A stretch of 64,000 bases of DNA from Candidatus Anammoximicrobium sp. (GCA_012515235.1 JAAYYU010000188.1:21232-85231), one strand, 5' to 3'. Positions 39,806 to 50,766 are shown, numbered from the stretch's first letter. The notes: a model not told the origin generated them from the sequence alone. Program-made: numbers and translations.

Positions 39806-42145
39806 TCATCCTGCCTTTCCCACCGCCGCCCGCGGCGGATGGTAGCTGGCCGAGTAGGCCATGACCTGTTCCAACAACAACAAGCCGATCAAGGCTGCCA
39901 TCAAAAGCAGGCTGCGGTTGTTGCCTTCCGTTCTGGTCCCATCGTACTCGTATTCCTCCGCATGCTTGTAATCAGCCTGGACCGGATCCAGCTTGTCCAG
40001 CAACGGTTTGCCGGCCAGCAGCGCCAAGTCGCCTTCGCTCGGTTCGACGTTCAAGGCGTGCCGCCGCACGTCCGCTTCTCCGGCCAGCGTCACGGGCCAG
40101 ACTTCGTAGACACCGCTGCGGTCCGTCTCGCCGGGACCGTTGGCTCCGCCGTTGCCGATGCGGGCCGTCAGGACCGTCGAATTCGGCCCGGTTTTGGCTG
40201 CGATCCGCTCGATCGCGTTCCGGGTTTCCGACGTGTCGCCCGGCGTCACGAACGTGACCTCCTGGCGGTATTGGTCGGCCTGGATGGCGACCGACACGGG
40301 GCTGCCCACCAGATCCTGCCGGACGGCCCGTTGTGCAAACGCCAAGTACGACTGGAGCTTGAGCACGACGACGACAAAACTGGGATCGTTGCCCCAGTTG
40401 TTCCACACGGGCGCGGCCGTGCTCAGAAACGCCATCACGCGGCCTTCGCCAAACTTCCGTTCCACGGCCAGCGGCAGGCGGTTGCGGAGCGCGGCGGCGA
40501 TCTGGACGGACAAATCCGGGGCCGGCTTCCAATCGTCCGGCGGGCGCAGGAAGCGTTCGACGGTGATCTGGCGAAGAAACGTATTCCGCTCGCCCAGAAA
40601 CACGCTGAACACCGGGTGCTCCGCGGGCTCGATGTCCGGCACTTTCTGCTCGTCATCCATCAGCAAGTCGGCCTCGCGGGCCAGCGGCAGCGGCATCAGC
40701 CCCCGCCCTTCTTTGTACAGTTGATTGGCATAGAAATTGAGGTTCACTTCCGGACCCACGAAGATCGCCAAGCCGCCGCCGCTGCGGACGTACGCTTCCA
40801 GGTTTTCGATCGCCCGATCGTCCAGGCGTGGCACGTCCAGCAGGTAGATCGCCCGGTACTTCTGCAGCATTTCCGGCAGCGTGTCGCGCAGGAAGGCAGG
40901 CGGATTGATCTCCGGCCGCACGCCGGTGTTGGCCCGACCTCCCGGCTCGAAAACCGACTGCAGGAAATAGGCGTGCCGCTGCTGTGGCGACCCGTCCACC
41001 AGCAACACCGGTTCGCCCTCCGGGAAGTCCATCACGCACCAGCGGCGGTTGTCCACGGCGACGGGGTCGTCTTGCAAGGCGGCTTCCACGACGTGCCGGC
41101 CCGGCTTGGGAAACAGCACCTGCACGCTGCGCGTCACGGTCTGGCCCGGCTCGATCTCGTTGATCAAGACCGTCGGCAACTCGTCCACTTTGGGTCGCAA
41201 CTGTTCCGGGGAAGCCGTCTGCTCCAGTTCCGGATCGTAGAAGTTCGTGCGGACTTTCAACTGGACGTTCCGCGCCGTGTCCGGGCCGAAGTTTTTGACC
41301 ATCGCGTTGACCATCAGCGGCACGCCCGCCGCCCGCGTTTCGTTCGCTGGACTCAGCGCGACCACCGCCAGGTTCTGGCGTGCTTCGCGCGCGCAGCCCA
41401 CCAGGTGGATTTCGGCCGGCGACTGCCGGACTTCCCGCAACAACTCCCGCGCCTCGGCGGGACTGTCCCACTGGCCCGTGCGAAAGTCGGACACGACGTA
41501 GACTCGCCGGTTCTCGTTGCGGGCCAGCGAAATCAATTCCTTCAACAGCCGCAGCGCCGGCGCGGGCCCCGAAGCCGCTTCCGTCACGGTCCAGGCGGTT
41601 CGAGTCGCCTCCAGCGCCACGTCGAATCCGGTGTCGACAATCCGGGCGTTGAAGTCCAGGACCTGGTCAAAATCGACGCCGGCTTCCAAGTCCGGAGCGG
41701 CTCGCGCGGCCTGCGAGAAGCGGATCAGCGTGAATTCCTGCGCGCCGCTCTGCGCCGCGGCCGTGATTCGCGCCCCGATCCGCTGGACGGCCGCCGACCC
41801 GATCTCGAAGGCGCTGGCCCCGCCCAACCGGTCGGACATCGAATAACTGTCGTCCAGCAAGACGTAGTGATGCGTCGGCTTGCCGCCCAACAAGTCCAGC
41901 CATTGGCCTCGCGAAATCCACTGGGCCAGCATGGCGACCGCCAACGCCACCGCGGCCATCCGCATCAACAGTAGGATCAGCTGCTTGAGCCAAATCCATT
42001 TGCGGTGCTTCTTGTAGCTCTGCAGCAAGAAATCCATCGCCGCCCATTTCACCCGACGATGCCGCATCATGTTGATCAGATGGATCAACAGCGGCACGAG
42101 CACCAGGAGGAAGCCCCAAGTCAGGGGCTGATGGACGAATTGCAT
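39806..42145 (-). CDS. BatA-like VWA-domain membrane protein
   Basis: A 779-aa protein. Residues 1-75 match the BatA N-terminal pattern ('LLIHLINMMRHRRVKWAAMD', then LKQLILLLMRMAAVALAVAM), giving two membrane helices. The VWA domain follows with MIDAS DDSYSMSDR (about residue 97). The centre has Ig-like strands and a glutamine-amidotransferase-like segment ('AIYLLDVPRLDDRAIENLEA', SGGGLAIFVGPEVN). A last helix lies near residue 750 ('SLLLMAALIGLLLLEQVM'). It probably sits in the membrane with its VWA domain exposed to the periplasm, as in aerotolerance (Bat) operons. No ribosome site is seen at ATG 42145, and the start segment is duplicated upstream. Confidence 0.87.
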   Translation of the reverse strand: MQFVHQPLTWGFLLVLVPLLIHLINMMRHRRVKWAAMDFLLQSYKKHRKWIWLKQLILLLMRMAAVALAVAMLAQWISRGQWLDLLGGKPTHHYVLLDDSYSMSDRLGGASAFEIGSAAVQRIGARITAAAQSGAQEFTLIRFSQAARAAPDLEAGVDFDQVLDFNARIVDTGFDVALEATRTAWTVTEAASGPAPALRLLKELISLARNENRRVYVVSDFRTGQWDSPAEARELLREVRQSPAEIHLVGCAREARQNLAVVALSPANETRAAGVPLMVNAMVKNFGPDTARNVQLKVRTNFYDPELEQTASPEQLRPKVDELPTVLINEIEPGQTVTRSVQVLFPKPGRHVVEAALQDDPVAVDNRRWCVMDFPEGEPVLLVDGSPQQRHAYFLQSVFEPGGRANTGVRPEINPPAFLRDTLPEMLQKYRAIYLLDVPRLDDRAIENLEAYVRSGGGLAIFVGPEVNLNFYANQLYKEGRGLMPLPLAREADLLMDDEQKVPDIEPAEHPVFSVFLGERNTFLRQITVERFLRPPDDWKPAPDLSVQIAAALRNRLPLAVERKFGEGRVMAFLSTAAPVWNNWGNDPSFVVVVLKLQSYLAFAQRAVRQDLVGSPVSVAIQADQYRQEVTFVTPGDTSETRNAIERIAAKTGPNSTVLTARIGNGGANGPGETDRSGVYEVWPVTLAGEADVRRHALNVEPSEGDLALLAGKPLLDKLDPVQADYKHAEEYEYDGTRTEGNNRSLLLMAALIGLLLLEQVMAYSASYHPPRAAVGKAG

Positions 42146-42247
42146 GGGGGTTCGTAGTCAGTTACCGTAGGCCGCTCGCTCCGCGAGCGGGAAGCCGGAT
42201 GTTGATGGACGAATCGCATGGCGGTCAGTCGTGAAACGTCAGTTGCC
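42130..42247. repeat. Palindrome bracketed by duplicated gene-start sequence
   Basis: GATGGACGAATTGCATGG (42130) recurs as GATGGACGAATCGCATGG (42204), and similarity continues through a ...GTCAGTTRCCG stretch to 42167 and 42247. Between the copies is a 36-base segment with the perfect hairpin CCGCTCGC-TCC-GCGAGCGG (42172-42190). The first copy includes the start codon and first six codons of the BatA-like gene. Confidence 0.75.
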
Positions 42248-43124
42248 GTTCGCTCAGTTCTTGTGGTGCATCCCCAGCCGGTTGCTCAGAAACGTGGCCA
42301 GGGCCGCGTCCAGCGGCTGGCTGGTGCGTATCAGGGCGTAATCGACGGTGTGCCCGGCACAGCCGCGGCGGATCCGGGCCAGGAACTCGTTCAGCGCTTC
42401 CAGATAGCCCTCCCGCAACGCCCGCGGGTTGCAGTTCAGGTAGTCCGCCGATTCCAGCCCCTCGAAGCGCGTCGGGCCGGCAAACGGGAAGTCCAGTTCA
42501 TCGTCGTCCAACAAATGAAGCACCAACACGTCGTGCCCCCGCTGCCGCAGCATCTTGAGGCCCCTCAGCGTACCTTCCACGTCGGCCAACAGGTCCGACA
42601 CCAGCACCATCATGCCCCGCCGCGGCAGGCTTTCGGCCGCCGCCCGCAAGATCGAGTACAAGTCCGTCTTGTCACGGGGCTCCGAGACGTTCAAGGATTC
42701 GACGATCGACAGGATGTGATTCTGCTTGCTGCGGCTGGGCACTCGCGTGCGGACCTGGTCGTCAAAAGCCAGGCAACCCACCGCGTCGTGCTGCCGCAGA
42801 ATCAAGTACGCCAGGCTGCCGGCCACCGTACAGGCGTATTCGTACTTGTTCAACGGCCCGCGGCCGTACGCCATGCTGTGGGAGACGTCCACCAGCATGG
42901 TGCAGCGCAAGTTGGTCTCTTCCTCGAACTGCTTGACGTACAGTCGGTCCTGCCGCGCCCAGACTTTCCAGTCCACATAGCGCAGATCGTCTCCGACCGT
43001 GTACTCGCGGTGCTGCAGGAACTCGACCGACTGGCCGAAGTACGGACTGCGATGCATGCCCGACAGGAAGCCCTCGACGACGTGCCGCGCCCGCAGTTCC
43101 AGCCGCGAGATCCGCTGGATCGCC

Positions 43125-44195
<1,071 letters not shown>

Positions 44196-44535
44196 AGTCT
44201 GAATGCCTTTCGTTGGGATAAGTCGCCCTGAATATGCAATGTTGCGTAATTATACCGATGACGGCTGACAAGTGCAGAGCCGCCCTTGCTCCCCGCCCGG
44301 TTCGCGAGCGGGGTCAGCCAGTATTGCTAAAGATACTCCAAACCGCCCAGACTTCCAGTGCGCGGCGGGTCAGGCGACGGGCAAAACGCGCTGACCAGCT
44401 GGGATAAACCCAAGCGTTCGGTTTTGCGAGGGGCATTGAAGTCGCCTTTCCTGGTCGCATATTGTGACACTCCGCTGATCGAACGAGCACAGCAGCAGGG
44501 AATACCAGGCCTACCGAACAAAGGAGACCAGATTC
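44196..44535. other. Divergent intergenic region
   Basis: 340 bases between the start of the MoxR operon and the start of the 1186-aa secreted-protein gene. It should carry both promoters. An AT-richer stretch (ATATGCAATGTTGCGTAATT) lies near 44231-44255 on the MoxR side, and AAAGGAG precedes the ATG at 44536. I see no gene or RNA in it. Confidence 0.6.
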
Positions 44536-47500
44536 ATGCCTACGCGACAGAGAATCACCAGCATCCCCAGCATTCTCCGTTTGCTGGGCGCCGGCCTCGC
44601 AGTCCTGTCCCTGTGCCTCGCGCCGGCTGGAGCGGAAGACGCAAAACGGATCGTTCTGGGGCTGACCGCCGTAGATGCCGACAAACACAACGTCGAATTC
44701 CAGACCTACGACCGGATGATCCCCGTGTACCGGGAGAACGGCATCCGAGCAGCGCTGTTGGAGTCGTCGTTCTTCTACCGCCGCGATGGTTCGGAAGACC
44801 AACTGCTGGAATTGTTGAAGCGGTTTCACGTCGTCCATCTGGTTACGACCGAGGAGGGCGTCACGCGTTTCGACGAAAAACACCGCCGCCGCGCGGATGT
44901 CGTCGGACAGGCGCTGGCGCGGTATGTCGAGCAGGGAGGCGGTCTGTTTGTGCAGCCCCAGCCGGTCCGCTATCCCGGCGACGAAGACGAGTTGTATTGG
45001 AACGCGGTGCTGGCGCCGCTGGGCGCAAAGATCCTGCACGAAGGCGTGTTCGACAAGACGCGGGCCTTCGAGGGCCAGACGCTCGGCCAGGCGACCTTCT
45101 GGAAGACGAGCAACCTCCAGACGCATCCGGTCACCAGGGACGTGTCGTGCCTGGCGCTGCCGCTGCACAGCTACGGCCATTTTCCGGGGCTGGTCGCGAT
45201 GGACTACGCCGCCGAGTGGCAGGTTCTGGCGCGTGGTGAGACCGAAGCGCAAAGCTATCGGTCCAAGGCCGACAACGAGATCGACCTGGACGCGGCCGGG
45301 ACGTACTCGCAAGCGCCCCCGGTGCTGGCCGTGCGCAGGGTGGGCAAGGGACGCATCGTCTGCTACCCGCTCTCGCCGCTGTTCACCGGCTCCAACCATC
45401 GCAACCCGCTCTGGGCCGACATCGTGGAAACGCACGGCGATCGGGCGGCCGGCCAGCCGAGCCAGAGCATGAAGATGCAGATGAACGCGTACCGCTGGCT
45501 GGCCGAGCCGTCCGCCGACTTGAGCGATTTCGGGACCCACGTGGCGGAGCCCTATCAGCCTGTCGAGTTCCCGGCGGCGGTGGAGTGGGACAAGCACCGG
45601 TTTGGTCCGCCGGCCGCGGCGGACGCCGGCGCGACCGGCATACGAGGCATCTTTGGCATGCATTCCTCGTACAGCGACGGCAACGGATCCGTGGTCGAGT
45701 ATGTCTCGGCGGCTAAGGCGGCGGGGCTGTCCTTCATCGTGTTCGCCGACCCTCTGGAACAACTCACCCCGGAAAAACTCGAGCGTCTGAAGGCCGACTG
45801 CGCCGGGGCCTCGCAGGACGGCACCTTTTACGCCTGTCCCGGCCTCGAGTTCACCGACGGCATCGGCAACCGCTGGGCGTTTTGGGGCGAGACGCTCGTC
45901 TGGCCCGAAGCGTCGTTTGCCAGCGGCCGGTTCACCCACGCCCAGTGGGATGGCGAGCGTGTCCGCCATTACGGCAAGTTCGCCGTGGCCTGCCAGTTTC
46001 CCGGCAGCGCGCTGTTGGACTACCGGCAGTTGCGCCAAAACGGCGCGCACCCGGAAAACCTGTGGTGGTTCTTCCACTACCTGCCGCTGGTTTACGAGAA
46101 GGACCGGCTGATTGCGGACAATCAAGCCGACTATCTGTTCGGACTGCACGATTTGCGTTGGGCGGCGGTGGCCTCGTTTACGCGCATCCGGACTCCCGCC
46201 GACGTGGCGGCCGCGGCCGGCGCGTGCTTCACCGGCATGAAAGACCTGGCCAGCGCCAAGGCCGCGCTGAACACCCGCTGCACCGCCCACTGGGCCGGAA
46301 CCCAGGCCGGTCAATACGTGAGTCAAGGCCCGGTCATCGCGGTCTGGCAGGCGACGAATTCGCAGCTGGAGAGCAATTGGCGATATACCCGCGGCGCGCA
46401 GCGCGTTCGGCTGCACTTCGTCGTCCGCTCCGACGCAGGCGTCGCTGAGGTCAGCGTCCTGGACGCCGACCGCGGCCCCCTCCGGCGTTTTCTGGGCCAC
46501 GGCGAAAAAGAACTGTCGCGCGAGTTCGAACTGGTCCACGACCAGCAGCACTGCCTCACGCTGGAGGCCCTGGACACGGCCGGCAAGAAAGCCATCTCGC
46601 AGAACATCCTGATCTACTGCTACAAGGGCGGGCTCTTCCGCTGCGGCGACAATCTGAACATCCTCGGCCCCACGGCCATGTGCTGGCACCCGGACCGCAA
46701 CGAGTTCTTCAACGCGGCCAAGGACTTCCGCAACGGCTCCGATTACTGCCTGCGCGGCTGGGATACTTCGAGCGCCACGCTGGGCGTGCCCACGCCCCAG
46801 GCCCAACTGTGGGACATGGTCCAACTGAAGGAAGTCGAGGGCGGACGTTATCCCGACCGGTATCGCCTGGGAGCGATCGTCGGACGCCGGATGGACGTGG
46901 GCGTCAACAGCTACAACCTGCAGATTGCCACGATGCGCATGACCCGGCTTTCGGAAGCGTTTGACAACCAGCAGCGGCCGACGCCTGCCTTCGCGACGAT
47001 CGCCCGCGACGTGGGCGACCTAGAGTACTTCGACCGCACGCATACGCTGTACGCGCCGATGGAGCGAGTGGACATGTACGTCACCTGGAATCATCGCCGG
47101 GACCGCGAAGGGCGCAAGGACTACCGGGGCGCGATCCTCTGGCACGAAGGCGAGTTCCGTTTCAAGCAGGACGTGACGCTCCAGGGCCCGGTGCCGATTC
47201 CTCTGCTCTGGGACCGTTGCCCGACGGACGTGGCCAAGAACCTGGGCACCACGTTCGTCGTCACCGATGCCGACGGTTCCCTCCGGACCGGGACGGTGCG
47301 CGACGAGAAGCAGCCGGTGCGGAGCCAGGGGCGGATCCGGCCCGGCGGCTACGCGGCGCTGCTGACCACGCCGGTCGGCTATCACGGTTTGCTGGTGCCG
47401 GCGGACATGGATTTCGCCTATCAGGCCGCACTCCCCTCCTATTGGCCCGGACTCGCCGCCGGGCTGGGGCGGGACGGCCAGACGGTGAAGGCCGGTTCGG

Positions 47501-48096
47501 TGCTCAAGTACCGGTTTGGCGTCGCGACGTTTGCGGACGAACAAGCGGGTCCCACGGTTTTGGCGCACACGGCCAAGGCAATGAATCTGGGCGGCGGGCA
47601 CGCGGGCTATCCTGTGGAAATGCAGACAGGCACATTGGAGGATGCGGTTTTCTTCTTCACCGCTCGCGCCAAGGAACATGAAGCGGCGTTTGTCCTGGGC
47701 CCGCAGGCGTTGATGATCGAGCTGCCCGTGCGCGTGCGCGGCCTGGAAAACAACGGCTGCGCCGCCGTGTACAGCGCGCGGCGGCCGTGGTTCCGCTTCA
47801 TCCCGGTCGACGCCGAAGGCACGGCCTGGTTCCAGGAGCCGATCGACGAGAAAAATGAGCTGTGGGTCGGGAATGTGCTGGTGTGCGACAACAAAAACGT
47901 GAGCATCACACTGGTGGTGGACGGCCAGACGCCAGGCCAGCCGCCGTTTGCCGAAGTTCACAACCCGACGGACAAGGACATCGCCGCAACGCTGCGTTCG
48001 CCCGCCCACGCGCCTCTGTTCGGCGGCCTGACCGCCACGGTCAAGGTTCCCGCGGGCGAAAGCGTTCGATTCCCGATCGACGGCAGACAGGAGTGA
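44536..48096 (+). CDS. Large secreted protein with ThuA-like and PHP-like regions
   Basis: A 1186-aa exported protein with a signal peptide (about 15-33, ending APAGAED) and AAGGAG nine bases before ATG 44536. The N-terminal ~300 residues look like a ThuA/glutamine-amidotransferase-like fold ('ARYVEQGGGLFVQPQPVRYP', 'SYGHFPGLVAMDYAAEWQVL', GRIVCYPLSPLF). A central segment GIFGMHSSYSDGNGSVVEYV resembles the opening of PHP-type phosphoesterases or DUF-style relatives, with 'AAKAAGLSFIVFADP' following. The rest is beta-rich and unrecognised. A role in carbohydrate metabolism is plausible, but the enzymatic activity cannot be stated. Monocistronic by spacing. Confidence 0.7.
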   Translation: MPTRQRITSIPSILRLLGAGLAVLSLCLAPAGAEDAKRIVLGLTAVDADKHNVEFQTYDRMIPVYRENGIRAALLESSFFYRRDGSEDQLLELLKRFHVVHLVTTEEGVTRFDEKHRRRADVVGQALARYVEQGGGLFVQPQPVRYPGDEDELYWNAVLAPLGAKILHEGVFDKTRAFEGQTLGQATFWKTSNLQTHPVTRDVSCLALPLHSYGHFPGLVAMDYAAEWQVLARGETEAQSYRSKADNEIDLDAAGTYSQAPPVLAVRRVGKGRIVCYPLSPLFTGSNHRNPLWADIVETHGDRAAGQPSQSMKMQMNAYRWLAEPSADLSDFGTHVAEPYQPVEFPAAVEWDKHRFGPPAAADAGATGIRGIFGMHSSYSDGNGSVVEYVSAAKAAGLSFIVFADPLEQLTPEKLERLKADCAGASQDGTFYACPGLEFTDGIGNRWAFWGETLVWPEASFASGRFTHAQWDGERVRHYGKFAVACQFPGSALLDYRQLRQNGAHPENLWWFFHYLPLVYEKDRLIADNQADYLFGLHDLRWAAVASFTRIRTPADVAAAAGACFTGMKDLASAKAALNTRCTAHWAGTQAGQYVSQGPVIAVWQATNSQLESNWRYTRGAQRVRLHFVVRSDAGVAEVSVLDADRGPLRRFLGHGEKELSREFELVHDQQHCLTLEALDTAGKKAISQNILIYCYKGGLFRCGDNLNILGPTAMCWHPDRNEFFNAAKDFRNGSDYCLRGWDTSSATLGVPTPQAQLWDMVQLKEVEGGRYPDRYRLGAIVGRRMDVGVNSYNLQIATMRMTRLSEAFDNQQRPTPAFATIARDVGDLEYFDRTHTLYAPMERVDMYVTWNHRRDREGRKDYRGAILWHEGEFRFKQDVTLQGPVPIPLLWDRCPTDVAKNLGTTFVVTDADGSLRTGTVRDEKQPVRSQGRIRPGGYAALLTTPVGYHGLLVPADMDFAYQAALPSYWPGLAAGLGRDGQTVKAGSVLKYRFGVATFADEQAGPTVLAHTAKAMNLGGGHAGYPVEMQTGTLEDAVFFFTARAKEHEAAFVLGPQALMIELPVRVRGLENNGCAAVYSARRPWFRFIPVDAEGTAWFQEPIDEKNELWVGNVLVCDNKNVSITLVVDGQTPGQPPFAEVHNPTDKDIAATLRSPAHAPLFGGLTATVKVPAGESVRFPIDGRQE

Positions 48097-48103
48097 CGCA
48101 ACA

Positions 48104-48240
48104 ACGGAAACCTCGCTGGGTCGTCCAACGGCCGACGCCATGCGCGATGCGACCGGCGCGGACATCGTCGTCAGCCCCCGCTCGCGGCGTCCGACGCGTT
48201 GGCCAACCGGCGAAGACGCGTTCGGTGATCGAGTGTCGCG
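48104..48240 (+). pseudogene. Possible 5'-nucleotidase C-terminal remnant
   Basis: In the gap between two convergent genes, one frame reads TETSLGRPTADAMRDATGAD followed by IVVS. The 5'-nucleotidase C-terminal domain has the very similar 'xETxLGNLVADAMRxATGADIAL'. After this the expected GGIRAD is missing, although a short 'PTGEDAFGD' recalls the following 'PAGEVTYGDVF'. The piece is about 45 codons, with no start codon or rest of gene. It looks like a leftover fragment; the short length limits certainty. Confidence 0.45.
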
Positions 48241-48294
48241 TCGTGGTGAAACGCCGTTGGCGACGACGAGGGCATCGAATGGATTTACAACGGT

Positions 48295-50226
48295 TTAGGG
48301 GCGAGGACCGCCCGTGCCGGAGCGTTGGGTTGCGAGGAGCCACGAGGGAATCGCCGGTTCGCGGAAGGGGCCGGTCCGCAGGGCTTCGATTTGGGCGTCG
48401 TCGAGGGAGCCGTACCAGTAGAGGGCTACGCCGTTGCCGAGGAATTTCCGCTGGCAAAAACCGATCAGGTCGGCCACGAGCTGCGCGTCGCGGCTGACCA
48501 CTTGGCCCGCGTCCGTCTTCTCGTAGTTGCCCACGATGATCGCGGCGGCTTCCGGACGCTTGAGCTGGCTGCGGATGGCTTCGGTCTTCTGCCAGGACAG
48601 GCGGCGGGCGTAATCCATGCTGTAGATGACATCGACCCAGCCCTCCTGCGCCCACCAGAAGTCGTTGCGGCCTTGCGTGCCCGGCGTGTCGGTCGGGAGA
48701 TAGGGATGGCCGTCGACGCTGATCACCAGACCCGGCCGGGCCGTCCGGGCTTGGGCAGAGAACGAACGGACGATGTCGGCAATCGCGTCGTCTTGCCAGC
48801 GGACGAGGTTCGGATGCGGCCAGCCGTTGGGGCCGGTCTTCTTGATATCCTCCAGCAGTTCCGCACCGAATTGCCGGCGGTACGAGGCGCGGGCTGTGGC
48901 GCTGGTCGAGATGCCCTTGGTGCGGATATAGTCGAGGTTGATCCCGTCGACGTCGTACCGCCGCACGACTTTCATCATCAAATCGACGGCGAATCTGCGG
49001 AACGCCGGATTGTGGGCCTCGCACGCGCCGGCCGGCGTTCCTTCCTCGATAAACGGCGTCAACGGTTCCCATCGGGCGTCGGCATAGCAGACGCAGAACC
49101 ACGGATGCACCTCGATCCCGCGGGCATGCGCTACTCGAATCAAGTGCGCCAGCGGGTCGAAGCCCGGCGGCCCCTCGCCCACGGTCTTTTCGACGTCCGC
49201 CGCCATCGGCGTCAGCTGGCTGGGCCAGGACGCGCCGCGGCCGTGCCACACGCAGGGGATGTAGACATTGAAGCCGGCGCGGGCGATCCGCTCGATCACT
49301 TTCTCGGCCGCACTCGGCGCCGCCCAACGGTGCGACTCATCCAACAGGGCGCGGCTCTCCTGAATCCGCCCGGCGGCGTCGCGCTGCGGCGCATAAGGCT
49401 GCTCCAACACGTCGTGCAGCCACGCCTCTTGCCTGCGCTCGATTGCCCGCCAGTCCGGTTCCTGAGCGCGGAACAGCTCGCGGACCTCCTCCTTGCTCAA
49501 CGTGCGGTCAAGGATGCACAGGTGGTCAAACACGCCATCGGCCGAACGGCCCTTGGCCGAGGGCGTGCCCCGGTCGCTGCCGAGATACAGCACCGTGCGC
49601 GGCGCGGGCGCGGCCTCGCCGGGACCAACCGCGGCGGCGGCCAGCGTCCCGTCGACGTACAGCCGGGCCGACGCCTGTTTGCCGAATTGCCAAGTGACCG
49701 TGATCTGCCGCCACTGGTCCTTGACGAACGTCAGCGGGCAATGGCAGTGCAGGTAGCGCTGATTTTCGAAGACGAGGTAGGTATAGGGCGCGCCAGCCGG
49801 TTCCCACCAGCCGTCGCTGAGCACGCAGTAGCCCTGCTTGCCGTCGTCCCAGCCCCAGGAAAACAAGGTGTGCGAAGGTCCGCTTCCCGTGGTCGACCAG
49901 TTCGGCTTGAACCAGAACATGAGGGTGCCTTGCGGCGGCAGCAGATTGCCCGCGGTCGGAATGGCCAGGAAGCCGCCCGGCTTGATCTGCACGCCCTGGC
50001 CCCATTTGCCTGGGACGAGCGAAGCGCCTTCCGCCTGGATTTCCGGAGACCCGGCGGCCGCTGCGGCCTTATCGAGCGAGTCGAACTGCGTCAGAAACAG
50101 CGTGCCCTCGATCCGGTCCGGTTCGCCGCCGGACGCCGCCGCGGCGAGAAGGCTCGTCGCAATCGCTACGAGGACCAACCGTGAGACGAACCGCAAACTT
50201 GTTGATGGTGAACGTCTTTCAGGCAT
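48295..50226 (-). CDS. Secreted LamG plus GHL10-type glycosyl hydrolase
   Basis: A 643-aa exported protein with a signal peptide (about 15-33, ending AAAASGG) and GGAG six bases before ATG 50226. Residues about 40-245 form a LamG-like sandwich ('QGTLMFWFKPNWSTTGSGPS', RLYVDGTLAAAAVG). Residues about 290-620 match the GHL10-type hydrolase barrel: 'IARAGFNVYIPCVWHGRGAS', 'HARGIEVHPWFCVCYADARW', 'YDVDGINLDYIRTKG', and 'WVDVIYSMDYARRLSWQKTE'. The Asp/Glu positions in 'GINLDYIR' and 'DVIYSMDY' are the likely active-site area. It probably acts on extracellular polysaccharide. Convergent with the preceding giant secreted protein. Confidence 0.85.
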   Translation of the reverse strand: MPERRSPSTSLRFVSRLVLVAIATSLLAAAASGGEPDRIEGTLFLTQFDSLDKAAAAAGSPEIQAEGASLVPGKWGQGVQIKPGGFLAIPTAGNLLPPQGTLMFWFKPNWSTTGSGPSHTLFSWGWDDGKQGYCVLSDGWWEPAGAPYTYLVFENQRYLHCHCPLTFVKDQWRQITVTWQFGKQASARLYVDGTLAAAAVGPGEAAPAPRTVLYLGSDRGTPSAKGRSADGVFDHLCILDRTLSKEEVRELFRAQEPDWRAIERRQEAWLHDVLEQPYAPQRDAAGRIQESRALLDESHRWAAPSAAEKVIERIARAGFNVYIPCVWHGRGASWPSQLTPMAADVEKTVGEGPPGFDPLAHLIRVAHARGIEVHPWFCVCYADARWEPLTPFIEEGTPAGACEAHNPAFRRFAVDLMMKVVRRYDVDGINLDYIRTKGISTSATARASYRRQFGAELLEDIKKTGPNGWPHPNLVRWQDDAIADIVRSFSAQARTARPGLVISVDGHPYLPTDTPGTQGRNDFWWAQEGWVDVIYSMDYARRLSWQKTEAIRSQLKRPEAAAIIVGNYEKTDAGQVVSRDAQLVADLIGFCQRKFLGNGVALYWYGSLDDAQIEALRTGPFREPAIPSWLLATQRSGTGGPRP

Positions 50227-50307
50227 GGGTTGCTCCAGGATGGACTATGGCGATAACGACCGGCAGATGGCCCTTTTCTGGGATCTGCTTTTTCTGCGCC
50301 CGATTCT

Positions 50308-50766
50308 TCATCGCCCGTGCCCCGTGTCGGCAACGGTGTCCGACCGCACGACGCGTCCAGAAACGGCAAAGACCGACAGCGAGACGTCGAGAACTCCGTC
50401 GTGTTCTGCGACGACACGCACGATCTCCTCGTCAGGCTTGGGGTTCACCCATTCCCATTGGAACAAGTGCACCGGTGCGCCGTTGGCATCGTCGATGGTC
50501 CAGGCATAGCGGTTGTCCAGGGTCGCACGGCTGGCGCTGGCCGTGTCGAAGCGCTTGATGTTGTTCGTCAAACGCACGGGAAGGATCGCACGTGAACCAT
50601 CGGCATACTGTACCACGTAGTTCCCGCAGGGCCAGCCATAGATCCACTCCCGGATCCGCACGCCTGCGACGGTCTTGTCGTCGGGATCATGGACGAAGGC
50701 TGTGTGCAAGAAGACCAACTGGTCAGCAAGCTGGAGGAGCTGATCGCAGCCATCGCGGAGGCGCAA
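50308..50766 (-). pseudogene. C-terminal fragment of a secreted beta-sandwich protein
   Basis: A 152-codon open frame that looks like the C-terminal domain of a larger secreted protein. It carries 'WIYGWPCGNYVVQYADGSRA', ILPVRLTNNI and VHLFQWEWVNPKPDEEIVRV. The pattern '-YxVxYADGxxxxIPxxxxxNI ... WxNPxPDxEI' recurs in planctomycete secreted enzymes as a galactose-binding-like module, normally following a catalytic domain. Here no signal peptide or catalytic part exists upstream, because the next gene begins within 40 bases. It is best read as a remnant, though an expressed small protein cannot be excluded. Confidence 0.5.

Noticed and set aside
44314-46824. 836-aa minus-strand ORF
   Set aside because: Antisense to the 1186-aa secreted protein, which has a signal peptide and a strong ribosome site.
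48097-48294. Bidirectional terminator between the convergent genes
   Set aside because: No strong stem with T-tract is present; the gap instead holds the nucleotidase-like fragment.
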